NCBI GenBank assembly: GCA_012295275.1
Contig: CM022665.1
Span: 2,623,167 to 2,687,166 of the forward strand
From: Chrysomallon squamiferum
Taxonomy: Eukaryota > Mollusca > Gastropoda > Neomphalida > Peltospiridae
Length of the DNA: 64,000 nucleotides
Direction: 5' to 3'
Made by a program: the position numbers and the translations under genes. This document shows, in pieces, positions 34,155 through 46,900 of the stretch; position 1 is the first letter of the stretch, and the number at the start of each line of letters is the position of its first letter. The notes below the pieces were generated by a model. That model did not search any database. It was given only the letters and a program-made list of their open reading frames with translations, and was not told the origin of the DNA.

Positions 34155-36101
34155 ATGGCTCATGTAAGTTCAGGGATGCGGGAGTCTGACACTGTTGAAA
34201 TACCATTGCTGGAAAACATTTCAAACAGTTCATATTTGGAAATGGGCAGATCTGACAGTGGAGAGCCTCATCATAGGAAACCAAAAATAGGTTAACAGAC
34301 TTTAATACTAATCAGTATATAGTTTAATGATGAAACCCTCCTATTCAAAATAATAATAATAATAACCAATTCTGATATCCAGAAGTTATACATTTGGGTT
34401 TGTGAGAATATCTATAATTATTTAAATTTTTAAAATTTTATAAGCTGATCAGTATAAATAGAATTAATATTATTTAAGCACACACACACACACACACGAT
34501 TATATATACATATTTAACATATGTAGACATAAATGCTCAGTATCTTTATCTGGCTAATATAAATCAACTAATAAGAATTTATTTTTTATTGTACAATTGC
34601 ATGAAACAATATTTTCAATACTTTCTCATTTATTTCAATTTTTTTAAAAGAAAATGTTTGGAATCATCCTCTAAATGGAAGAAGTCCAAGCCAGATACTT
34701 AAATCAGCTTTTGAAGATCTAAAGCATGACTTCCTTCTGATGGAAGAAATCACAGACAAGAAAAAACATGTTTTGGAAGAGATGATAGAAAAAGAGAGAG
34801 AGAAATGTGAAAGGAATATACATCGGATTGCTCAAAGAATGATACAAAAAATACGACAAAAAGAGGCCAAGATGATGGACAAGTTGTGGACAGTTTGTAA
34901 GGAACAGCGGGACACTCTTGAAGAACACATGATAGATGGACGGCAGCTGATTAACTCTACTCGAGAAATGATCCAGCAAGCAGAACAGTTGATTTTTCGA
35001 GCAGGATACGAGCATGAAAATCACGACAACATTCAGCATCAGTTACCAAAGTTTATAGAGCAGCATTCTCAAGTAAAAAGAATGCTCGAAAAGAAAGATT
35101 CTGTTAATTACAATATCAAAATAAGTTTTATACCATCGTCTGATGAGGATTCTGACTATGTGCTTGACACAATAAACATGGGTTCAATTAAAGTTGAAAC
35201 TGAAGAAATCAACTCAGTGCCAGAATTCTCCTCGCATGTAAGAGACGTGCGACAGTCCATGACCAGAAACAGTTCAGGTGTAAGTGATGGAAGTCTGGAA
35301 TCAGCTGTTCTTGAGAATGAGTTGTCAGGACAACTTGAGTTAGATAAACATAAGCCAGACTTATCAGACATTATCACGCTTGATCTTCAGAGCTGCACAG
35401 CCATGGTGGTTACTGATTTTATCAACAAGTCGGTGAAATATTTCTATTATAACAGTGCTGGCAGCTGGTATGACATTGTTCCAATGAAGACTGGCCCTTT
35501 AGGAGTTACCAAAGTATCCGTGTCATCTATTGCAGTGACATTACCTGAATCCCGCCAAATGTGTTTCATTGAAATATATCCCGAAGTCCAAGTGTCATCA
35601 ATTTATACATCAAAAGAGTATTATAAAGTTGCATTATTGAACAACTCCACTCTGGTGGTTAGTGCCACTTTTCCAAATGCTGTCGATATAATCGACTTCA
35701 GTGGAACTATCATTAAGTCTATCAGTTCTGTACAGATGCATCAGAAAATTTTTGAAAGGCCATATCATGTGTGTGTTACACCATCTGGTGACATGCTGGT
35801 TTCAGACTACTTTCTGAAGGCACTCTTGTGTATTAGAGTTACAGGGCATGTTAGATGGCAGTATAAATCTCAAGATATAGGGTCACCGCAGGGTGTTGCT
35901 TGCGACTGTCAGGGTTCAATTTTCCTTGCAGACGGCTCGAGACATACTGTGATACAGCTGTCATCTGATGGACAATTTTTGCAAAACATTATCAAACCTG
36001 AAGATGGATTATTTCAACCTGTTGGTATTCACATTCATCAGGCTGGGAAAATGTATGTAACTCAGAAAAATGGATTAATTAAAGTGTTTGCATGTTCATA
36101 A
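34155..36101 (+). CDS. Coiled-coil plus NHL/beta-propeller protein, TRIM-like without RING or B-box
   Basis: Two coding exons, 34155-34290 and 34651-36101, join in phase (split codon G/AA) to give 528 residues and a TAA stop. Exon 1 (MAHVSSGMRE...) is polar with no zinc-binding cysteines. Residues of about 60-195 form a long charged, Met/Lys/Glu-rich helix resembling the coiled coil that follows B-boxes in TRIM proteins. From about 283 to 528 there are beta-strand repeats, ending in a recognisable NHL repeat (GSPQGVACDCQGSIFLADGS), as in TRIM2/3/TRIM56-like proteins. The RING and B-box that normally precede this are not found. The ATG sits one base inside an exon after a tattgcag acceptor, so an upstream 5'UTR or coding exon exists; no RING-like ORF was seen upstream on this strand. 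NHL propellers bind RNA or protein, but the specific role is unknown. Confidence 0.85.
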
Positions 36102-36309
36102 CAAATTTGTCAGAAGAAACAATACTAGTAAAGAAATCCTTTGGAAGAAAATCATTTATATTATTCAGTATTACCTCATTTCTCATTTAAATATTCGGAT
36201 TTAAGACTCAGAACTGTTCTGTGATGATGTAAAGATATAACATAAATAATTTTTTTATTTCCCTACTCCACTGTAATTGATTTATTATTTGAGATAATTT
36301 TTATCTAAT

Positions 36310-36315
36310 AATAAA
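36310..36315 (+). terminator. Candidate polyadenylation signal of the NHL gene
   Basis: AATAAA (in aataataaag) lies about 210 nt after the TAA stop of the coiled-coil/NHL gene and is the first well-placed signal. Confidence 0.45.
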
Positions 36316-38872
36316 GTACAACATTTATTTAACTTCATCACAGTGATTCCTTTCTTATTTATCTAACCAACATGGAAACAACCTCTTAAAATACTGATTC
36401 TTAGCATGATGTCCACACAGTGACACAATATAAAGAAAGTTGAATTATGATAGGACATAGTTCTAACATTGTATTCTTGGTATGTAGGCTGTATCTTTCT
36501 ATATATTAGCTGAGGTTTTACTCAGTACTTTGCTATTTTTAAAAAAAATTTTTAGTTAGTGCAATTATATGTAGGTAAAATAAAACTGAATAAACCAAAT
36601 TTCCTTTGTGAAACAACAAATCAACCAAATTTTCTACTGTTGGCACAGGCAACCATTGCTTTTGGCAGTATATCACAATGTCCAATCTATATACAATAAT
36701 ATTCCTTGTAACCAAAATGGGAAGTAACAGCTATACTATACTAACTGATCAAACAAAGTATTATATTTCATCCCTGAACTATACCACTGAGAGTGTACTT
36801 ATAACAAACAGATAAATAATAAAAGAAGTAACTTTGGGAATAACCAAACACTTAAAAATATAACAACATATATTTTTCTATCATTAACTTTCACTGCAAG
36901 ATTCCAAAAAACAAATGATGTTTCTTTGTTAAAGAACAAACACAGAATATATTTTAAACCATGCGTATGTTTATTTCTGTTTATGAATAAATACATCATT
37001 TCGATTCATTTTGCTTCTAATGATAGCTCAAATATCTGCTTAACTGAAATACATTTTGTGCTGCAATCAAATAATGTTAAATGAATACCGGTCTGTAATA
37101 ACTACAGTAAGTTTCTGGGAGAGCTTTTTAATAATTATAATTGGGTCTGAACAATGTTTTAAAACAAACAAAATTAAAATGATAATCACACTAGCAGGAA
37201 AGAAAGAAAAATAAAATTGCTGTATAGTTTTATAGACAATCTATTGTTTTGAGAATACTGCATTTTTTTCCTGGCTGAAGGAACTTCAGCTACCTGCCAA
37301 AATGATAAAGTTCCTCACTTTTAATCTGCTTTTTTTTTTCTTTTTTTTTTTTGGTGTTACTTGATATTCAACTATTTTTCATAACCTCCAATGTGCAGCA
37401 CGATCTTTATCTCAAATTGTGGCTTAAATTTTATTTCATAATTAATTAATTAAAAAAAAGAAAAAAGAAGTACTTTCCAATTTTATTTAGCTAACAGTAT
37501 CAAATTAATGAATAAAATTATTGAAATTTTGAATATAGTTTGTAATAAGACCTCAAAACAGAGTAAATCCTGAACTGTAATAATGTTTTATTATTCTTCT
37601 AATCATATTTTGTAATTTATTTTAAATAATATAGTGACTACAGGTAGTCCCCTCCTTAGAGACCAAATACATTCTGACCAATCAGAAGTAACTTGGAACT
37701 GATGTTACTTAAATTTCTTTATGAAATATCACTCAGTTTTTGTTCTTTTATTTCTGCCACACAGTGTTTGCAGTAAGAAAATAAATCATGGTTTCTATTT
37801 ATTCATTTCTCTTACTGTTTGTGTCACAGTCGTAGGTACAGATGGATATCAGCTGGAAAGGTCATATGCAGGGGACTAGATTGGTTTCAGGTTTTCAGAG
37901 AAACAAATAGGCATAATAATTGATCTTTTAATATTTTTTCTCAAGAACTAAAGTAATTTCGTTTTTCATTTTTTCATTTTTTTATTTTTTTTTTTATATT
38001 TCTTTTTTGTCGTTGGCAAAATTTAATACAGAAAATGTAAAACTTTATTATCACTTTAAGATTAAACATTGATAAAAAGAAAATATAATTATTACCAGGA
38101 AATGAAAACACACAAAGAATTAATTCAACTTGTATATCATCTTAAAAATATGCTAATCAAAAAGCCAGTCTGAGAAAAAAGGAAAAACATCAAAACAATA
38201 AATATACACAGCATCTGCAAATATTAAACTGCACAAATATAGAAAAAAAAAAGCACAAAATATTGAGAAAAAAAAAGGTACAAAATATTGAAAAAAAAAA
38301 AAAAGCACGAAATATTGAAAAAAAGTGAAGTTGCTAACATGTAATTTAATCAGTATATTTTAGACCACTGCAAACCTTCAATATCAGATGAATGTAAAAA
38401 TTGTACAGTAAATTTTTAATCATTGATTTTCAAACATGGTTCCAACGTATAGCAGTTTTTATCAATTTACAGAAAATGTTTAACAAAATAGTGAAATGTG
38501 AATTATACTCCTCGATGTGAATTAACATTATTCAGCCCAGTATGATTAGAACAATTATCAAAACATTGACTATGCTTCTAAAATTTTGATTGTAACTATT
38601 TCATAAAGTGAAATTCTGAATCTCTGAAAGATCCAGAAACTTCTGTAATATTAAAAACAAATTATGTTTACTGACTTCACAGTTTTCACACACAATTTCA
38701 TCTGAATAATTTTCCAGACATGAGAAATATTATTAAACAAATAAATTGGTCTTTCTTCACAAATAAATATTTACCAGATGTTATTTTGGTTTAATCAGTC
38801 AGTAAAAGCTTTCTTGTTACAACCATATTTGATAAATTAAAAATATTTTTACTGTTTGTTTATTAAGTTTTC
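36316..38872. other. Intergenic region between convergent NHL gene and HECTD1
   Basis: AT-rich with no recognised gene. Contains poly-T tracts at about 37329-37352 and 37981-37996 and the small minisatellite at 38231-38325. Longer 3'UTRs of either gene could extend into it. Confidence 0.55.
38231..38325 (+). repeat. Short minisatellite, four units of about 22-27 bp
   Basis: Units begin gcacaaatat, gcacaaaatattg, gtacaaaatattg and gcacgaaatattg, each followed by a poly-A tail of varying length. It lies beyond the HECTD1 3' end. Confidence 0.85.
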
Positions 38873-38878
38873 TTTATT
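38873..38878 (-). terminator. Candidate HECTD1 polyadenylation signal
   Basis: AATAAA on the minus strand about 120 nt after the HECTD1 stop; another lies at 38864-38859. Either could define a short 3'UTR. The DNA is AT-rich, so this is a position-based guess. Confidence 0.35.
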
Positions 38879-38998
38879 TAAAGAAAACTATAAAAGTTAT
38901 ATTAGATTCTGTTGCAGAATAGCATAATAAAACTATATTCCATCACATTTCAATAATATTAATAAATAAAATAATTAAAAAATTCATCTGTCTAACCA

Positions 38999-41900
38999 TT
39001 AATTTAAATGGAAACCTTTTTCTTTGGTGGCTGCAAGCAATTTTTCTTTCAAGATTTCTTCAGATGAATATTCCGGCAGTTTGAGATAATGGACACAGGT
39101 ATTGACAGAGGGGTAACTGTTGTCATTTCCATCTACCTTTCTTACCACTGTCAGACGAGGATGCAAATTAGCAAGGCCACCTGGTGGTAATGAGGAACAT
39201 CCAGTGGTGAACTGAAGGAATCCTTTCCTTTCATCAGGTGACAGACTTAGAAGAACATTTACGAACCTCTGGAATCCAGGACTGGAACAAAATAAAAGTA
39301 TAAAAGTCAAAGAGAATAATTTTATTATTATTTTTTTTTCACAATAACATTAGCATAATTTATTATAAATAAAAAAAAAAAAAAAAAAAAAGTTTGTATC
39401 AACAACTCTGAGAAAACTGCAATAGTAATGTATATGAAAAAAAAAAATCAGATAATGACCATGAATTTTAAATTTTTTCTGGATTTAGGAAAAAAAATAT
39501 AATAATAATAATAATAAAAAGTAAATATGTACCAGATCAATTCATTAATTCACAAACCTTTCTCTGGTGTAACCAAGTTTTGGATCTGTATAATTGATCA
39601 GGTCTTCCCTTGTCCATTTTGGAGCCTGGTCACCACAGAGCAAACTGCCTAGCTCTGATGGACTGAATGAATGAAGTTTTTCCATAGGAAATACCTCATT
39701 GAAACCATCTGTAAATTTAAATATTTGCAGTGAACTAGAATCCAAAATATATCTTAAAAACCTGTATTAGTTATTTAAATTCATGTACTGATAAGTCATT
39801 TTTAAATTACTAAAGAAGGCATTTATTTATTCAGAAAAGTATTTTGTTTAAGACAAAAAAATGTCATGGTATTTACTACAGATATCTAACAACAGACTGG
39901 TGAAAGAAGATACTTCACTAATGAATTTTAAAAACAATTTATAATTTTGTGTGGATGAAGGAATCAAAGTGACTGATGTTTTATAATCTTGAATGGATCT
40001 CACCTCTAAAAGCTTCCATCTGTCTTTGTATACCAGTGTTCAAACAGAAATCTGTCACTAGTTCAATGTATTCCTCTAAATTTTCTAGATTTACTTCCTA
40101 TAAAACAAAGTCACCAATGAATAAACAAACAGAAATAATCAATGAAAACTATGTTTCAGTATGTCTGATAAACAAAACAATGTCTAAATCAAAACCAAAA
40201 ATCATCCATCTAGGATGACACATATTAAAATAATTTTGGGAAATATTCTGCTATTTTAAAATTAGAAAATTGTAAGTAGCACAAAAAGTGTATCAAATTT
40301 CCTGTTCCACTGTTACTAAAAGCAGTAACTGCTTACTAATACTACCTTTTTTAAAGGCAATAACTTTTTAAGAACAGAAGAAAATATACAAATCTGAGTA
40401 AATTAAATTGTTCACCTGTAAGTGAATCACTCACAGTTGAAAAAGTACTTATCTATGTAACACTTTTGAATGTCAGGATTTAAAATAATAACAATAATAG
40501 TAATATAATCAAACCTCATTTTCGCCGTTGTATTTGAGATCATAACCCATGAAACCATACACACGAGAAGATGGATTGAACTGGAAAGTTAAGCTGTAAC
40601 CAAAACAAATTTAAATGCTAAATATGATATAAAAATATCAACATAAAATGAAAATGAAATTTTGTTGAAAACTGTATATAAATCTCAGTTTTTACTTTTT
40701 TCAGAATATAAAGAGAGAGAACAAAATAAAGATAACAAAATATCTTTTCATTTAAGGTAAAGTTTGAATATGTTAATAAATTAACTCTGAAAAAATTAAA
40801 AATAATGGAACTTACCCTAAATCTTCCAATCTTACAGTTGATGATAGGTCCATGGGATTAGTAAGTGCCAATTCTTCTAGAAGAATGTTCTTTTGATCAT
40901 CTGATAAAGTTTTGTCTTTTAATATCCTTTGTTTTTTGGCAGCTAGCTCTTTAAGTTCCTTTAAGAAAAGAGCTCGGTGAGGATTAAATACTTCAAAATC
41001 ATCTTCTGTGAGAATTCCTGCATACCATGGAGAAGTCACTGTATGATGAGATCTAGATGGATTAACCTTCATCTCTTTTTCAAGTTCTTCAATGCTGGTG
41101 ATCATATCACTGTTTTCACTATGCCATGACTCCAGCATTTCTTTATGGGAAAGATCACAGTACTGTTGGGCCATGCTATAACCTACCTCTCCCATACACA
41201 TCAGCTTGAGGAATGGCCTGGACAAGGGCAAGTCAATCAGGCGACTGTCTTGTAAGCATTTGGCAAGGAGTGTTCCTAGGAAAAAGAAGAGCTGCTCCAC
41301 TCTTTCAATATCAGAAGACTCTTGAGGCAAGGCTGCTGGAAAGAGACCTCCAATTCTCTGGATATAATAACCTGGAGGGCGGGCTCCATGACCGATGTCA
41401 ACCTGAATAAGATAGATACACTTATTCAAAACAAATACAAAAAAAAATAATAAAGATTTTACATTTTGCAGCAATGTCTGTTGACAAAAGGTTATTGCTG
41501 ATAACTTGTAGGAGGTACTTTTGATCGTTATAATTTACTATATAGTGAGTCTGTTATCTCCTAATGCCAAAATATATTTGGTCTGTTTAAAAAGTTAAGT
41601 ACTAATTAAAGAATAAACTGTATCAATTAATGAAAAATCCTCACAGTCGAGGGTGTAGCCCAATTTAGTTACTGTAAATAGATGACCCACAAGTTGCTTA
41701 CCTCTCTTTCTATGTCATTTGACAGATTGTCATCACATATCCATATTCCAAGACTCTTTCTCTGCAACTCAGCTGCAACCAGGGCATAAAATTCTAATGT
41801 AGGACCTAAACCTGTTCCTTCCTCATCTTCAAATTCAATCTGGTAACAAATAAAAATAAATCAAGATCATCTTAATTTCTGCATATAAACATGAAAAGAA

Positions 41901-43970
41901 TTTTTTTTTTGTGTGAAAAAATGAGAGGAAAGACCATATTATTGATAGGGCATGAGGAAATAATTAAAACGTTATATTAACCCACCTCTAAAACTGCCTT
42001 TCTTCTACTGTGATGCTTCATCACCTGCATAGCCCATTCTAACATGTGCTCACTGCGAGTCACTTTGATACGTTCATGTTTCAATCGTCCTACACGGAAT
42101 TCATGACCATCATCTCTTCGAGGCAGTGGTCCACGGTTTCTTTCTACAGTAGCATCTCTTTTATTCTGCAGCCAAACAATAGCCCTAAAATGTACAACAG
42201 AAAACTCGTAAAATTTTCGTAAAATAAATAAATTTTAAATATTCAAAAACAAGTTCAAAAGTAACACTGATAATGAATACATTTTCTGAGATATCAGCTT
42301 GTATATCTGACAGCATAATGGATTTTTTGTTTAGGATAGAGGTTTATTAAGCAGTCATTATGAATATTTATGACTCTGACTCCTGACAATATGATTTCTA
42401 TAAAAAACAGATATCATTACTACCTTTTGTTTACAATTCAAAATTATGACATGGTGTAAAAATATTTTATCAGCTGGTTAAAAAGAAGCAGATGTGACAT
42501 GAACAGTAGTAAGTTTACATTTGCCTCATTAACCATACCTCTTAATTCCTTTTGTTAACTTGTTATCACAAAAAAAACAAAAAACCCCCAATAAACTCTT
42601 CTCTGAAATCTATTTCTTTGACAAATTAAAAAACAACTTGTGTGTACGTAGTGTCATAACATTTTCTTTAACTGATTTTGTTAGAGATAATTACTTTGAT
42701 TAATTAATACTAAATGCTAAACATTTTCACCACATTAAACTAACAAGCATTTACCTGGATGTTCCAAAAGCAGTACAAGTGAAGTAGAGCTGCCTTGTTT
42801 CAAATGGAAACAACATTGGACACCAGCGTGTCAGATGTTCACACCACTCTGGAAGAGCACTGCTTGCCAAAACTAATGGGTCCTGAAAACAAAAAAGTTG
42901 AGATGAAATACAGTTATATTTACTGTAAGTACTTAACAAATTTTAATTAATGTCCTCAACCAATAAATAAAGAATAAAAAGCAAAAGAAAATATTTCAAA
43001 CTAAAGAAGAAAAAATATTGATTAGAAAAATCAGAAGCATTTAATAAAGCACTGTAATCAAGTAATATCATTTTCTTTAAAATAAGAAATAAAAAGTCAT
43101 TTTAAATTAATATATACCTTATATATTAAGGTGAGAAAACAACATTAAAGAACAAGGTGATGTTACAGGACATCTAATTTATATATTATAAAGTGTTGGA
43201 ACATACCTGAATCTGCTGTAATAGTTTGTTAGTTATTTTCTTGCTGATGAACTCTTCAGATGGAATATTAAGCTGAATCTCTGTGCTGTCTGTAAATAAA
43301 ACAATTACTGTCCATTATGTGCTAAATATCTTTTTGTCATGATCCTCACTCAAAAAACCCTATAGAACATCAACAGCTATTTTTCCATCTTCAGTAACAA
43401 ATACAATATCACTTACATACATCTGGCTTTGAAAAAGAGAATATCTAACTAGTTCTTATAAGTAAATTTTAGTGATAATATATTATGGAGGGAGTTAAAA
43501 AAAGAAAAAAAAAAAAGGCCACTAGAGAATTTATATTTAAAGTAAAAATGGATCATAGAATATTCACCATTATTAAACATTAATAATTATTAACTCTTAT
43601 GGCACTATGTTTTTTTTTTTTTTTTTTTTTTATCTTTACACCAGTGAAATCTTAATGCAGCTCATTTTTGTACCTAGTCTGTTTAAATTTTCTGTTCTTG
43701 TGAAAAATGTAATGAATAAAGTTACAAATGTGTATGATATTAGTGTGATGTTAGGTAGAGTTAAACAACAGTCATACAGTATTTGCCATTTTTAGACTTA
43801 CCATTCCTCATATTTGTTGTTGTCTGCTCCAGACTAATAGCGAACACCCGCTGTAGCAGTTGTAACACATTGTCAACAGTGCAGTTACCAGACTCACCAC
43901 CAGACGGAAGTTCCCAGTCACCAAAAGTTGGTGTCAGACTTGCAGATTTTGAAGAAGGAATTGTGAGACT
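38999..43970 (-). CDS. HECTD1: HECTD1 window exons 32-41: HECT catalytic domain
   Basis: Ten exons encode window residues 1787-2422. Pre-HECT blocks ([55 protein letters not shown]) lead into the N-lobe: [67 protein letters not shown] and [20 protein letters not shown]. The C-lobe begins near LGYTRESPGF and holds [20 protein letters not shown]. The catalytic cysteine is in [12 protein letters not shown], codon 39097-39095, 32 residues from the C-terminus, and the protein ends EKGFHLN as in human. Ligase activity is therefore expected. The N-lobe insert between the two halves (about [13 protein letters not shown]) differs from the human acidic insert. Confidence 0.97.
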
Positions 43971-46900
43971 CTGAAAAGTAAAACAAAACAACAAGTCATT
44001 AGAAAATTAAACGGTTCAGATGGTTTTTTTCACAAAATGTGATTATAACTTGACAAAACACTGTCATAAACAAGTAAGACTTGTTATAGTCTGTAACTGT
44101 AACAGTGGGCAGCATTAATAATAACATTAACAATGAATGTCTTTTAATTATTACATAAAAGGAATAAATGTTTTAATATGAACTCGATACTGAAATTAAA
44201 AACCAGCCGATTATAAAACGTGACATAAAATGACAAACCTTGCTCATTTTACATTCAGATTCTTTTTCTTCATCCTCTTTTTGTTCTTTGTAAACAATAC
44301 TGTAAATAATATAACAATAATTTAAAATTTACATTTAATAATATAACTCATTACATAATTTTCCTAAAATTTATCAGTAATAAGTTTAGTAACATTTTAT
44401 TAAAATGCAGATATTAACCAAAAAAAAAAAATATATATTTTTTTAAATAATAAAATAAAATAAAAAAGAAACAAAAATAATGTGCAAAAATGAGGAAATA
44501 AAATAAGGAAAACAGTGCAAGAAGAAGAAATAAAGACAAATAAGGACAAGAGTTACTTTCCTATTTAAAGTTAGTCAGCTGTGATTCATAGGCTCCATTT
44601 TCATTTAAACTTTTAAATAACTTAATGTTCAGTGATTCATTGCATCTTTTGGAAATACTAACGCTGTTTAAACTTCAAACGTCTGAATTACACAATAGTG
44701 AAGTTAATACTAACATGTAGGTAGGTTCCCAGATCCTGCGCATCCTCTCTGTCCGTCCTGCTGTACTTCCTAATGTCAGTAACTTCTGAACATACTTAAA
44801 AATACACACGTTTCCCTTGGTTAACTGAATCTCTTCATTTTTCATCTGAAATAATATAATGATTATCAGTAAACAGTGATATAAATATTTTAATTAAAAT
44901 ACATTACTGACAAGAGTGAAAATAAAAACTTTCTGTTTCAATAATTATAGGTATTTGTACGTTTCAAAAATAACATATTTCTGTTTGGATTTAAGGTCAT
45001 GTATGAAGAAACGGTGTTTGAATACTTTTATTGCAGGAATGAAAATAACAATTAGATTCGTGAAACAGTGAATCTCACCCCAGGTAAACACGGTGCTCTC
45101 AAGAAGAGTGCTAGACGAGGAGGGGTGTCACTTTTAGTGGTTTCTGGTGTGTCCACCTCCTCTGTTCCAGGGGCAGGTATGTCAAAGTCCTGAGTCTGGT
45201 TCACATTACTGCGTCCGGGCCGTGGGTCGAATGCTGGTATCAGAGCTGAAAACTGTCGTTTTAGAACAAACTCATCATCCCACATCCGTCTGTCCCTTGT
45301 TCCCAGATCATCTTCCTCCTGAAAGAACATTTTCACAAAACTGCTCTTATCAAAAATATTTTATTTATATCTAGTTTATATTCATAAAAAAAAATAAAAT
45401 AAAATAAAATAAATAGAAGCATACTGTGTACAGAGAACAAGAAATCTGGATTTGTTAGTGTTATAGCAGTCAAACATTTATTATGTAAAATATAAATGAC
45501 CTGAACTAATTGAGTAAGTCTGATTATGAAGACCTGAAAAGACTATAACACACAGCTGCTAATTCCATTCTGACAACAATGAAAAATCAGTTAAAAATAA
45601 TCCCTCACTCACTTGCTCACTCGCACACACACACGCACACACACACACCTTTGCAATTTCTTACAGATAGTCAACTTTACTAATTGGAATAAAAATGATG
45701 CATTAAAAGCAACAAAAAATCTCCACATAGTGACAGTATTAATTACCATCACATCATCATAATCATCATCATCTTCATTTTCATCTTCGTTTTCATCATC
45801 ATCATCTGGTTCTGGCAATTCGTCATCATCCTCAAGTTCTGCAAGCAGAGTTGAAGCGTGACATGTTTCTAGAAACTCATTATCACTCTCACTTGATGTT
45901 GATGTCAGACTACGAGTGAGAGCTTGACTCAGCAATGTAACATTTGCCATTGTTTGTGTAGTAGTCAGAGTATTTGAAGTTTGAACATTGGAGGTTGTAA
46001 GACTAGGATAACTTTGTGCAGCACTTAACAGATTATCTGAAAAAGGGATAAAAGAATGTATAGCAGACTGCAGCACCAATCAAAGCATTTTAAACTTTAC
46101 TAGCCCAGAACAAATTTCATTTTTTTGTTTATCAGATTTACCATATTTTAATTTAAAAAAAAAAAAAAAATGCCATAATTTTAAATAATGAGGAACAAAT
46201 CAACAAACAGAAGAATTAAAAACACAAATATGTTTTGACATGAAAAGAAACATCAAATTTAAATTTTCCCCATTTCAGAAGTTTCATGAAAATAAATTAT
46301 CATAAAAATTAATCATCAAAAATCTTAATTTATGGTGTCACAATAAAAACGAAGAGGAATATTTACTTGGTGAGTGTGAGAGAGCAAGCCTAACAAGACT
46401 GCTTGCATTCGCATTTCTCACAATGTTACTTCTTCTTGCAAACGAGTCCAAAAGACTAACAGTCTGTTCCATGCTTGTTGGCAGGTTGGGAACACTAACA
46501 CTCATCAAATTTGTTGGAGAACTGCGAGTAGCATCTGCTTTCTTAGCTGCTTCATTCTTAGCTTGCTTTTCTCTATTGGCATTTGACAGCTGGGGTCTCT
46601 CTTTGACACCCCCCTCAGCACCACGGCTGGGCTCATTCAACGGACCTTGGCAAGCTAGGTCAAGAAGATCACAGGTTGTATTTGCCAGGTCCTCATTACC
46701 ACGATGAACAACTACTACAGGTTCATTGGAACTAGTGCCACCAGTGGATTCTTCAGCAGGATCAACTGTTACCATGACAATGGCTTCAGATGGCGACATG
46801 TTAGCCACTCTTTCTTCTTTGTCTGCATTCTGCCAAATAAAATTGTTTATATGTACAGATATATATGAAATGTAACTTGATATTAAGTATGAATGACAGT

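Noticed and set aside
34719-35039. Minus-strand ORF over the NHL gene exon
   Set aside because: Antisense to the coiled coil. The plus-strand frame extends 453 codons with recognisable NHL sequence.
46423-46707. 94-codon plus-strand ORF
   Set aside because: Shadow of the Ser-rich HECTD1 exon 46829-46367.
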